Source: Tannerellaceae bacterium
GTDB lineage: Bacteria; Bacteroidota; Bacteroidia; Bacteroidales; Tannerellaceae
Reading direction: 5' to 3'
Assembly: GCA_031273385.1 (NCBI GenBank)
Contig: JAISRY010000085.1
Location: 1-6,149 of the forward strand
Length of the DNA: 6,149 nt
Shown here: piece after piece, positions 1 to 6,134 of the stretch
Position numbering within the stretch: the first letter of the stretch is position 1
Layout of the letters: each line of letters starts with the position of its first letter
Made by a program: the position numbers and the translations under genes
Notes under the pieces: model-generated
Told to the model about the DNA's origin: nothing
The model's input: the letters and a program-made list of their open reading frames with translations, nothing else
Database searches by the model: none

Positions 1-479
1 ACCCGCAGGTTGACGTTCATCAGGTCGGAGGTCGTAGCCACTTGCGTCCGTTGGCCGTTGGCGATCTGATATTGCTCGCTTTTCCCAATCAGTTTGAACC
101 CTACGCCCGGCCCGACGAAGAAGCCAAGGCCGGTATTGGGTATCGAGAACTTCAGCGCCGGATTCACCGTCAGATACCCCAGGCCGATCTCCTGGACGCT
201 TTTCGTCCCCTGCTGGGTAATGCTTCCGCTGGCGCTCAGTCCGTCGTAAGCCGTAACGGTGACCAGCATCCCCACAACAGGCGTAAAGCGCATATCCGCC
301 TGTCCGCCGATAGACACCCCGATGCCGTTGAACGACATATTGGAATTACTGATGGCCGTACCATGATAGAAATTGTAGTTCATGCCGACAACAGGGCCAA
401 GCGACATGCTGAACTGGGCAACGCCTGCGAAAGAAACCCCCGCAACAAATAAAGCCGTAATAAATAATGCTCTTTTCAT
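1..479 (-). CDS. Outer-membrane beta-barrel protein, N-terminal part (C-terminus beyond window)
   Basis: An open frame of 159 codons runs on the minus strand from the ATG at 479-477 to the window edge with no stop, so the C-terminus is missing. Residues 1-21 form a signal peptide: MKR, then a hydrophobic stretch (ALFITALFVAGVSFAG), then a likely signal peptidase I cut in GVA|QF. The mature part alternates Gly/aromatic/polar residues as in short amphipathic strands (for example SLGPVVGMNYNFYHG and GLGFFVGPGVGFKLIG). It has no cysteine, which fits an outer-membrane barrel of the PorT/OMP_b-brl type. A second in-frame ATG lies four codons upstream (491-489), but the promoter box at 513-520 would leave it only about 15 nt of leader, so the start at 479 is preferred. 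It lies 158 bp downstream of the LytTR regulator gene in the same direction. The exact family and function are inferred from composition and strand pattern; no catalytic or ligand motif is visible. Confidence 0.72.
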   Translation of the reverse strand, partial: MKRALFITALFVAGVSFAGVAQFSMSLGPVVGMNYNFYHGTAISNSNMSFNGIGVSIGGQADMRFTPVVGMLVTVTAYDGLSASGSITQQGTKSVQEIGLGYLTVNPALKFSIPNTGLGFFVGPGVGFKLIGKSEQYQIANGQRTQVATTSDLMNVNLR

Positions 480-512
480 AAGGAAAATCATTTAGTTAGA
501 TGAATATACCAC

Positions 513-520
513 CAAAGGTA
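513..520 (-). promoter_or_regulatory. Bacteroidota -7 promoter box for the beta-barrel gene
   Basis: Read on the minus strand this is TACCTTTG, a full match to the Bacteroidota -7 consensus TAnnTTTG. It would start transcription about 25-30 nt before the ATG at 479. No good TTTG -33 box lies 19-21 nt upstream, so the promoter may be weak or activator-dependent. It suggests the barrel gene can be transcribed separately from the kinase/regulator operon. Confidence 0.5.
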
Positions 521-637
521 TATACTCCCCGTTTTCCGTTTGGTATAGAAAAACGCCCTTTCCACCACATGCTATCCGGTATCCACAAGATGGCTGTTTT
601 TACACATAAAATGACTTGGTCGACAGGGTACGGGGCG

Positions 638-1384
638 TTAAAGGAGTCTGTTTTTCAGTTGGCGGGCGGCGTTGCGGGATATGCCTACCGGATAGGTCGC
701 GGAGGGCGTGACCAGCAGGAGGGCGGCATCGGTGATTTTGCGGATATATTTCCGGTTGACGACGACGCTCTTCCCGGCACGCAGGAACATGGCGGGCGGA
801 AGCTTCTTTTCGATCTCCCCCAACCGCTCGAAGACCTCCTCCCTTGCGCCGTTGGCAAAGAAGACACAGGCATAATCGCGGTCGGCTTCAATGTAGGCGA
901 TGTCGTCGGGGCGAAGCAGGAAAATACCGTTGAGGCTTTTGAACTTCAACAGCTTTTCTTCGTTGATCGCCTCTATCAGGTGTTGCAGTCCGGCGCCCTT
1001 TCCGGCGCGTTCGCGGTAGCGGGCGAGGGATTTGGCGAGGCTCTCCACCCCGACGGGCTTCACCAGGTAGTCGATCGCCGCCAGCTCAAACGCTTTCAGC
1101 AAATACTCCGGGCAGGTATAGCCTGTGGTAAAGATAATATCCGGCGGCGCGAACGTCTCCCCTTTCATCCGCATCAGTTCATCCGCCAGCCAAAGGCCGT
1201 CTTTGCCGGGCATCTGTATGTCGAGGAAGAGCAGGTCGGGGCGTAGCCTGAGGATGTCGATCAGGGCGCTTTCGGCAGTTTCACATTCGGCGACGATTTC
1301 GATGTCGGGGAAGCGCTCCTCCAATTTCTCCCGAAGCATTTGCCGGGGGGCATATTCGTCTTCTATGATGATCGTGCGGAACAT
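638..1384 (-). CDS. LytTR-family two-component response regulator
   Basis: This 248-residue cytoplasmic transcription factor has an N-terminal receiver domain (about residues 1-125) and a C-terminal LytTR DNA-binding domain (about 145-248). Receiver landmarks are the acidic pair E8/D9, the phosphoacceptor D55 in LLFLDIQMPG, T86/T87 in IIFTTGY, and K109 in DYLVKP. The LytTR part shows the usual pattern of a recognition-loop region followed by FLRAGKSVVVNRKYI (about 200-214). Length is typical of the AlgR/LytR/AgrA-like class. The ATG at 1384-1382 lies 4 bp after the kinase stop, with no evident Shine-Dalgarno, which suggests co-transcription and probably translational coupling. By family it should be phosphorylated by the upstream kinase and then bind paired direct-repeat sites. 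I could not identify such sites confidently in this window. Confidence 0.96.
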   Translation of the reverse strand: MFRTIIIEDEYAPRQMLREKLEERFPDIEIVAECETAESALIDILRLRPDLLFLDIQMPGKDGLWLADELMRMKGETFAPPDIIFTTGYTCPEYLLKAFELAAIDYLVKPVGVESLAKSLARYRERAGKGAGLQHLIEAINEEKLLKFKSLNGIFLLRPDDIAYIEADRDYACVFFANGAREEVFERLGEIEKKLPPAMFLRAGKSVVVNRKYIRKITDAALLLVTPSATYPVGISRNAARQLKNRLL

Positions 1385-1388
1385 AGGC

Positions 1389-4349
1389 TTAATGAGGTAT
1401 GAGGGGTTCGTTTATATAGGTATAATCCAAGGGGATCTCAACCGTAAAGCGGGTGCCCTCCGGCTTTCCGTCTTTATAGAGGTCGTCAATGCGCTGGCTG
1501 ATCTTCTCGCGGTTGAAGCGGTTGTAGAGTTCTATCTGCCTGCCGAGGATATGAAGCCCCTGCTTCGTACTATGGGGATAGGGATTCGTGCCGGCATAAT
1601 CACGCCCCACGCCGTTATCCTCCACACTGACGCAGACTATCCGCCCCTGCTGCGAGACATGTATCTGAAGCAGGCCTCCCGACTGCCGGGGCATAAGGCC
1701 ATGCTTGACGGCGTTTTCGCAATAGGTATGGAGAATCATGTTAGGCAGCTGTACCCCGTCGTCCACCCCCTCTTCCACCCGGATGCGGAAATCGAACTTG
1801 TCGAGGAAGCGTATCTTCTCCAGGTCAAGGTACATCTTCACGTAGGCCAACTCTTCGGAGAGCGGACGGGCGGCCTTGTCTACTTCGCTCAGGGTTTTGA
1901 ACGTGAAACCGGAATAGATTTCCAGTATACGCATGGCCTCTTCCCTGCTGCGGTTGGCGATATAGTATTCGATGGCGGAGAGGACGTTGGCATTGAAATG
2001 AGGGATCGCTTTCAGGCGGATACTGCTGATGCGCAGTTCGTTCAACTCTTTCTCGGTACGGAGCTTTTCCAGCAAGACACGGTTTTTCCGCCGTTGGACA
2101 TAGAGCGTAACGCCGATACTGGCGACGATCAACAGCGCGATACTGAACGCCGGAAACCAGGGCGTTTGCCAAAAGGCAGGCTTAATGGAGAAAGGGAACG
2201 CCTGTATGCCGCTCCGCGACTCGTCTGTCCCTGCATCGGTGAAAAGCTCAAAGCGGTAATCGCCGGGGGGTAGGTTGTTAAACGTCAGCTCGCGGCTTTT
2301 CACCGGCTCGCTCCATTCGTCCTGAAAACCGAGGAGGCGGTAACGATAGCGTACATGTTGCGCCGAGGTGTAGGAGAGTCCTATGTAGTTGAAACGGATA
2401 TGCTTGTGCCGGTAGTCCAATACGCGGTTATCCCCGTCGCCTGTTTCCCAATGGATATGGTTGGCGGAGGTCGAGAAAGCGAGGATATGCAGTCGCGGCT
2501 TGGCGGGCTCTTTCAGCAGCAGCGCGGGATTGAACACCGTGAGACATTCCACGGCGGGAAACCAGGCCTGGCCGTCGCCGTCTTCGACTATATCCGCCCG
2601 GATAGACTCTACGCCGGTAAAGCCATTCTGATGATTGAAAAACAGCCCCTCTTCCATATCCCCGCCATAGAGGTGGATATGATCCAGGGTAGCGACAACC
2701 AGTATCCCGCCTCGTGTGAAACTGATATTGGTCACCTGACTGTCGAACGCCCGGACTTGCCGGATATCCTTTTCGCTCATGGCGCTGAACAGGCGGTTGC
2801 CGGAAGCGAACCACAGCCGCCCATCGCCATCGGTATTCATCACCCGGCAATAGGAAAGGCTGTCGCTTAATAACGCCGTAATCTTCTCCCCGTCGATGAT
2901 CGTGAGGCCAAAAGCCCCGCCGATCCATATCCGCCCGTCGCGGTCGATACAGGGTTTGCTGTACACCCGTTGCTGCAAATCGCCCATCGTTATACTCCGC
3001 AAGACCTTTCCGCCGGGCGTAGTTATGATGAGCCGGGTAGCGCCGCCGGTCAGCAGGTTTCCGTCGGGTAGCGGCGTGACGAACTGAAAAGTAAAAAGGG
3101 CGTCGGGAAATGTGATCCACCGGCTTTGCCTGCCCTGGAGCGACAGGAATCCGCCCGGCCCGGGAAGATAAACCGTCCCGCCAACCTCCGCGCCGTGGGG
3201 TTCAAACGACACATCCGAAGTGAACGGGTTGGGAGGATAGGATAGCTCCCGCCCCGTCTCCCCTGCTATTTCAAGCAACTTACCGCCCAACGTGCCGGCG
3301 ATCATCCGCCTACCCGTAGCATCGTAAACGAGACTGCGCACATTGTCCGACCCAGTGGCAAACGAATAGTTCCTAAACCTCAGGCTGAACAGGTTGTACA
3401 CCCCCTGGTACGTGGCAATCCAGAGATTCCCCTCCCTGTCAAGGATAAAATCCTTGATCACATTGGCCTCGAACAGCTTCTCAATCCGGTGGCCGTCATA
3501 GCGGTATAGCGTAGAATAGTCGGAAAAGAGCAACGACCCGTCGGCGCACGCACGCGCCATCACGTCCGTCGAGAAATCAATTTCGCAAGGCATAACCTTA
3601 CCGAACGTCCCGTCGGGGGCTGCGCGGTATAACCCATCGGTGGCGACCGCCCACAGCGTATGCTGATACCCTGCGAAACACTTGGCATGTATCCCCGCAT
3701 GAAAAGCGACCCTCCCCTTGTCATTGACCACGCTGATACCGTCCGTTAAGGGCAGGTACAGGAGGCCTGCCGTCTCGTCGTACCACGCCTTATCATGGTC
3801 TTCCAACCGGTTCAAGTCTTCATGCGCAATCAGCCTGACAAGGCCGGTATCGGCAATAGCGCAAAAATATTGCTCATCATCATGCCCTTTGGCATAGAAA
3901 ATACCATATCCGGCAGGCAACGTCATGGAACTGAACACCGTCAGGAAATAATCGTCAAACCGGACGGCCTGCCGCAACGTATCGCCGCCAGGCGTTAACG
4001 CGTACATATATTTATTAGAAAAGAGACGGATCACCCCGCCGCTCTCTTCAATATGATACAGGTTAGCAAAGGAACCTTTCAGAAACGTCTTACACTCAAA
4101 ACCATCAAACCGCGCCGCCCCCGAAGTCCCGACAACCCAAATAAACCCCTGCCCGTCCTGATAAATACGTTGGTTCACGATACTCGGCAGCCCGTCGGCG
4201 GTCACATACCGCCGGTAGCTGTATTCCGAACGCATCAAGGGTTCGCCATCTACAGCCGCCGTCTTCCCGCAAACAAGGAAGAGCAGCAGGCAACATATCC
4301 CCCTGCCCGCCAGCCTTGCCATCCGATTTAAACGATATACCTTTTTCAT
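1389..4349 (-). CDS. Two-component propeller sensor histidine kinase (Reg_prop, Y_Y_Y, LytS-type His_kinase)
   Basis: This 986-residue inner-membrane sensor has a signal peptide or N-terminal anchor at about 15-32 (GICCLLLFLVCGKTAA). A long periplasmic part (about 40-610) follows with propeller-blade motifs such as GFIWVVGTSGAARFDG (68-83), TLWAVATDGLYR (231-242), GNLWIATYQGVYNL (307-320), GRIWIGGAFGLTIID (472-486) and GRLWFASGNRLF (510-521). This size would fit two beta-propellers. A Y_Y_Y domain (about 655-722) includes VRYRYRLLGF and LPPGDYRFEL. One transmembrane helix lies at about 731-751, then a short coiled linker. The kinase core is of the His_kinase (PF06580, LytS-like) class: likely phospho-His H784 in AIPHFNANVL, N-box HTYCENAVKHG (E878, N879), and G-boxes VEDNGVGRD (911-917) and GTRFTVEIP (965-973). 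There is no fused receiver or HTH, so it is not a hybrid system; its partner is the adjacent LytTR regulator. The ligand is unknown. Related propeller sensors often respond to glycan breakdown products, but no SusC/SusD genes are in view. Confidence 0.95.
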   Translation of the reverse strand: MKKVYRLNRMARLAGRGICCLLLFLVCGKTAAVDGEPLMRSEYSYRRYVTADGLPSIVNQRIYQDGQGFIWVVGTSGAARFDGFECKTFLKGSFANLYHIEESGGVIRLFSNKYMYALTPGGDTLRQAVRFDDYFLTVFSSMTLPAGYGIFYAKGHDDEQYFCAIADTGLVRLIAHEDLNRLEDHDKAWYDETAGLLYLPLTDGISVVNDKGRVAFHAGIHAKCFAGYQHTLWAVATDGLYRAAPDGTFGKVMPCEIDFSTDVMARACADGSLLFSDYSTLYRYDGHRIEKLFEANVIKDFILDREGNLWIATYQGVYNLFSLRFRNYSFATGSDNVRSLVYDATGRRMIAGTLGGKLLEIAGETGRELSYPPNPFTSDVSFEPHGAEVGGTVYLPGPGGFLSLQGRQSRWITFPDALFTFQFVTPLPDGNLLTGGATRLIITTPGGKVLRSITMGDLQQRVYSKPCIDRDGRIWIGGAFGLTIIDGEKITALLSDSLSYCRVMNTDGDGRLWFASGNRLFSAMSEKDIRQVRAFDSQVTNISFTRGGILVVATLDHIHLYGGDMEEGLFFNHQNGFTGVESIRADIVEDGDGQAWFPAVECLTVFNPALLLKEPAKPRLHILAFSTSANHIHWETGDGDNRVLDYRHKHIRFNYIGLSYTSAQHVRYRYRLLGFQDEWSEPVKSRELTFNNLPPGDYRFELFTDAGTDESRSGIQAFPFSIKPAFWQTPWFPAFSIALLIVASIGVTLYVQRRKNRVLLEKLRTEKELNELRISSIRLKAIPHFNANVLSAIEYYIANRSREEAMRILEIYSGFTFKTLSEVDKAARPLSEELAYVKMYLDLEKIRFLDKFDFRIRVEEGVDDGVQLPNMILHTYCENAVKHGLMPRQSGGLLQIHVSQQGRIVCVSVEDNGVGRDYAGTNPYPHSTKQGLHILGRQIELYNRFNREKISQRIDDLYKDGKPEGTRFTVEIPLDYTYINEPLIPH

Positions 4350-4392
4350 GGTGAGTACCCAGTATCATAATAAAGTCTTCCTTTGGATGAAG

Positions 4393-4400
4393 CAAAGATA
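4393..4400 (-). promoter_or_regulatory. Bacteroidota -7 promoter box for the kinase/regulator operon
   Basis: Read on the minus strand this is TATCTTTG, a full match to TAnnTTTG. It is followed by a leader of roughly 35-40 nt before the ATG at 4349, which supports that start over the internal Met10. The upstream 20 nt are A/T-rich without a clear TTTG -33 box. The two tandem-repeat arrays begin about 90 bp upstream of this box. Confidence 0.5.
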
Positions 4401-4487
4401 ATAATTTTATTGTTTTTTCCCCATTAGGATAAACTATTTAGATGAAAAGATGAGAGGTATCAGACAAATAACAAATCCGCTCGCGCG

Positions 4488-4597
4488 TACACAATAGTAT
4501 AGCCGGACGTACACAATTGTGTAGTCATACACAGACAATTGTGTAGCCCGGCCTACACAGTTATGTAGCCCGGCCTACACAATTGTGTAAAAGCGGA
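4488..4597. repeat. Tandem array, five 22-bp units, each built on a palindrome
   Basis: Five units start at 4488, 4510, 4532, 4554 and 4576, with an exact 22-bp period and no indels. Each unit carries a 14-bp segment matching or close to the perfect palindrome TACACAATTGTGTA (exact at 4510-4523 and 4576-4589; variants in units 1, 3 and 4). An 8-bp spacer follows, GCCCGGCC in units 3 and 4 and diverged in units 1, 2 and 5. The period is close to two DNA turns, so every palindrome faces the same side of the helix. This is the layout of a cooperative operator or iteron array, but minisatellite expansion by slippage would also give it. No gene lies within the array. Confidence 0.9.
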
Positions 4598-4600
4598 AAT

Positions 4601-4684
4601 GGCTCCCGTCCGAATAAAAATAGCTCCCGTCCTATTCCAAATAGCTCCCGTCCCGTTTGGAATAGCTCCCGACCGATTGAGAGG
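4601..4684. repeat. Tandem array, four 21-bp units with conserved core and variable tail
   Basis: Four units start at 4601, 4622, 4643 and 4664, an exact 21-bp period. The first 11 bases are nearly constant (AGCTCCCGTCC; first base G in unit 1, GACC ending in unit 4). The remaining 10 bases vary, though the first three units end in AAT. The array begins 3 bp after the 22-bp palindromic array but shares no sequence with it. In one frame it would read as a 7-residue repeat (NSSRP plus two residues), but no credible gene surrounds it. Its role is unknown. Confidence 0.85.
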
Positions 4685-4727
4685 GGCGGTTGGTGCCGCA
4701 TTGCGAACGCAGTGATCCTTCAAAATG

Positions 4728-5307
4728 ATTCTTCTTGTTTATTTTTCAGAATATCTCCGCACATACGCCTTTACTCTTTTTGCTACAAATTTTGTTCTTT
4801 TTGCTCCAAAATTGAACAGATAGAGCAAAAAGCCCTCCAGAAAAAGTTTTCGTTTTTTTGCCTTCACAGCTTCACCTTCCTTGTAATATACTGTATGATA
4901 ACAGAATGTGGTGAAGGGAGGGTGAAGGGAGGTGAAGGGAAAGCGAACGGGGCGCCGGGGAGAGCTGGGTGATCTTATTGTGTAAAATGGTTGATGATGA
5001 ATAGGCATTCGTTCTTCTTGGCGCGGGTGTCTGTTTTTTTTTGATTATTTGTACAATAAGATTGACTGGGGCTTCTTGGTACGCCGTTTCACTTTTCATT
5101 CACCTCCCTTCACCCTCCCTTCACCACATTCCGTTATTATACAGCATATTACAAGGAAGGTGAAGCTGTGAAGGCAAAAAAACGAAAACTTTTTCTGGAG
5201 GGCTTTTTGCTCCATCTGTTCAATTTTGGAGCAAAAAGAACAAAATTTGTAGCAAAAAGAGTAAAGGCGTATGTGCGGAGATATTCTGAAAAATAAACAA
5301 GAAGAAT
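4728..5307. repeat. Foldback element: 209-bp inverted repeats around a 162-bp centre
   Basis: Positions 4728-4936 are the reverse complement of 5099-5307 with no gaps and only four mismatches (4822/5213, 4890/5145, 4897/5138, 4903/5132), all transitions, about 98% identity. Identity stops abruptly at both outer ends. The centre (4937-5098) holds no credible gene. It contains a smaller inverted pair, ATCTTATTGT at 4972-4981 and its complement at 5053-5062, almost in register with the outer arms, and a run of nine T at 5034-5042. No TAnnTTTG box was found in the centre on either strand. A single strand or transcript could fold into a stem of more than 200 bp. It could be a MITE-like or foldback element, an invertible segment, or a structured RNA locus; no transposase or recombinase is in the window. 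Confidence 0.9.
4911..4940. repeat. Three phased GTGAAGGGA direct repeats at the inner end of the left arm
   Basis: GTGAAGGGA occurs three times, at 4911, 4922 and 4932, so the spacing is 11 and 10 bp, about one helical turn. The same motif is mirrored as TTCAC at the inner end of the right arm (about 5099-5125). The third left-arm copy runs past the arm edge at 4936, while its right-arm counterpart diverges there. The strand is strongly purine-biased (G/A only apart from the T of each GTG). It may be a protein-binding cluster or an element end structure. Confidence 0.75.
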
Positions 5308-5313
5308 AGAATG

Positions 5314-5345
5314 TTTGCAAAATGAATAAAAAACATTTACCTTTA
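5314..5345 (+). promoter_or_regulatory. Bacteroidota promoter for the UPF0158 gene
   Basis: A -33 box TTTG (5314-5317) is followed after 20 bp by TACCTTTA (5338-5345), which matches TAnnTTTG except for the last base. The expected transcript start is near 5352, giving a leader of about 55 nt before the ATG at 5408. The leader is A/T-rich with no Shine-Dalgarno, as is usual in this phylum. The -33 box begins only 7 bp outside the right arm of the foldback element, so folding or inversion there could affect expression. Confidence 0.5.
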
Positions 5346-5407
5346 CCCCTATAAAAGACGAAGTTATGTATTTACTAAATAATAATCGATCATAGAATTT
5401 TTACGAC

Positions 5408-6016
5408 ATGAATGCAGAAAAGTTACTCGACGAAGTCCTTTCAGTCTTGAGATATATGAAGGACGATAAAGAAAAGCTTGAAAAACTATTGAGTTTTATG
5501 GAAGAGGAATTTCTCTCCGAAGAGGAAGAGGAAGAAGATATTGATTACAAAGAACAACTACCTGAGAAATACAGGGAAGCTGTCCGGATGATTGCGGATG
5601 GTTTTAGCGATAATTGTATCTGTTATTATAATCTGGACACATTGGAGGTAGAAACTATTCATAAATCCCTGTTTGACGAATTGATTTTTGATGAAGAATG
5701 GGATGATGAAGAAGATGATGATGAGCTTGATCTATCGTTTATGAAATGGGAGAATTGTATTAAAATCGAACCGCTCGAGTCCCGTGAATCGTTTAATATC
5801 ATGATTAGATTTGTCAATCAACTTAAAAATAAAAAGGAAGCCCGTAAATTAGAGCAAGCATTGAATGGGCATAAACCCTTTGCTAATTTCAATCATATTA
5901 TTCATAATTCCGATTGTAAAAAAGAGTGGTTTGCTTTCCGACAAAAAGAGTTGGAACGATATGTTATTCAAAATTACTTTCATAAATACCTGGAAGATAA
6001 CAATAAAGAACAATAG
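5408..6016 (+). CDS. UPF0158-family acidic protein of unknown function
   Basis: This 202-residue cytoplasmic protein has no signal peptide or membrane segment. The N-terminus (1-35) looks helical and charged. Two strongly acidic runs follow, at about 38-46 (six consecutive Glu, then Asp-Ile-Asp) and 94-108 (DEEWDD through DDDELD). The C-terminal half carries the features that suggest UPF0158 (PF03682): YREAVRMIADGF (55-66), SFNIMIRFVNQL (129-140), ARKLEQALNGHKPFANFNHI (145-164), and W174/F175/F177 near the end. No catalytic motif is visible and the family has no settled function. The gene is markedly AT-rich compared with the GC-rich kinase operon. It seems to be a single-gene unit with its own promoter upstream, and it faces a convergent tRNA gene. 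The ATG at 5408 fits the helical N-terminus; no better upstream start is seen. Confidence 0.85.
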   Translation: MNAEKLLDEVLSVLRYMKDDKEKLEKLLSFMEEEFLSEEEEEEDIDYKEQLPEKYREAVRMIADGFSDNCICYYNLDTLEVETIHKSLFDELIFDEEWDDEEDDDELDLSFMKWENCIKIEPLESRESFNIMIRFVNQLKNKKEARKLEQALNGHKPFANFNHIIHNSDCKKEWFAFRQKELERYVIQNYFHKYLEDNNKEQ

Positions 6017-6033
6017 AAAGGCACACAAATAAA

Positions 6034-6056
6034 AAAGCCGCTGGTTAGGCGGCTTT
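6034..6056 (-). terminator. Rho-independent terminator hairpin between tRNA-Lys and the UPF0158 gene
   Basis: AAAGCCGC (6034-6041) pairs perfectly with GCGGCTTT (6049-6056) across a 7-nt loop. On the minus strand the stem is followed by an uninterrupted T run (complement of the A run at 6031-6036), so it is a strong terminator for the tRNA transcript, just past its CCA end. On the plus strand the tail is only TTTCTTGG, so termination of the UPF0158 transcript here is probably weaker. It starts 18 bp after that gene's stop. Confidence 0.85.
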
Positions 6057-6058
6057 CT

Positions 6059-6134
6059 TGGTGATTTGCCTGGGGCTCGAACCCAGGACCCCATCCTTAA
6101 AAGGGATGTGCTCTACCTGCTGAGCTAGCAAATC
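6059..6134 (-). tRNA. tRNA-Lys, anticodon TTT, with encoded CCA
   Basis: The minus strand folds into a complete cloverleaf. The acceptor stem is GATTTGC/GCAAATC (6134-6128 with 6069-6063), the D stem GCTC/GAGC, and the anticodon stem CATCC/GGATG with loop CTTTTAA (anticodon TTT, lysine AAA/AAG). There is a 5-nt variable loop, and the T stem CTGGG/CCCAG has loop TTCGAGC. The discriminator base is A (6062), followed by a genomic CCA at 6061-6059. No disrupted base pairs were seen. Its promoter would lie to the right of the window. No integrase or duplicated tRNA 3' end is present, so there is no sign that it serves as an attachment site here. Confidence 0.97.

Noticed and set aside
42..452. Plus-strand open frame opposite the beta-barrel gene
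   Set aside because: It lies fully antisense to a frame with a clear signal peptide and barrel-like pattern, and it shows no domain of its own.
560..600. Imperfect dyad GCTATCCGGTATCC between the regulator and barrel genes
   Set aside because: Too short and imperfect to be called a terminator, with no T run following it, and it does not resemble paired LytTR sites.
1125..2273. Long 382-residue plus-strand open frame
   Set aside because: It is a shadow of the regulator and kinase genes in GC-rich DNA, overlapping motifs that are unmistakable on the minus strand.
4488..4684. Possible CRISPR array
   Set aside because: Units of 22 and 21 bp with conserved cores of only 11-14 bp are too short for repeat plus spacer, and no cas genes are nearby.
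4583..4972. 129-residue plus-strand frame through the 21-bp array and left arm, with a heptad NSSRP repeat
   Set aside because: It joins three unrelated repeat regions, has no promoter or start context, and the arm-encoded part recurs in the right arm only because the arms are copies. Three of the four differences between arms change the amino acid, so no protein constraint is seen.
4937..5098. Invertible promoter between inverted repeats
   Set aside because: No TAnnTTTG box was found in the centre on either strand and no invertase gene is in view, so a phase-variation switch is only speculative.
4739..5320. Minus-strand frames of 74-89 residues across the arms and centre
   Set aside because: Low-complexity Lys/Phe/Ser-rich translations with no recognisable domain; best explained as open frames in AT-rich repeat DNA.
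6059..6134. tRNA-Lys as integration site of a genomic island
   Set aside because: The tRNA is intact, and there is no integrase gene or repeated 3' end in the window.
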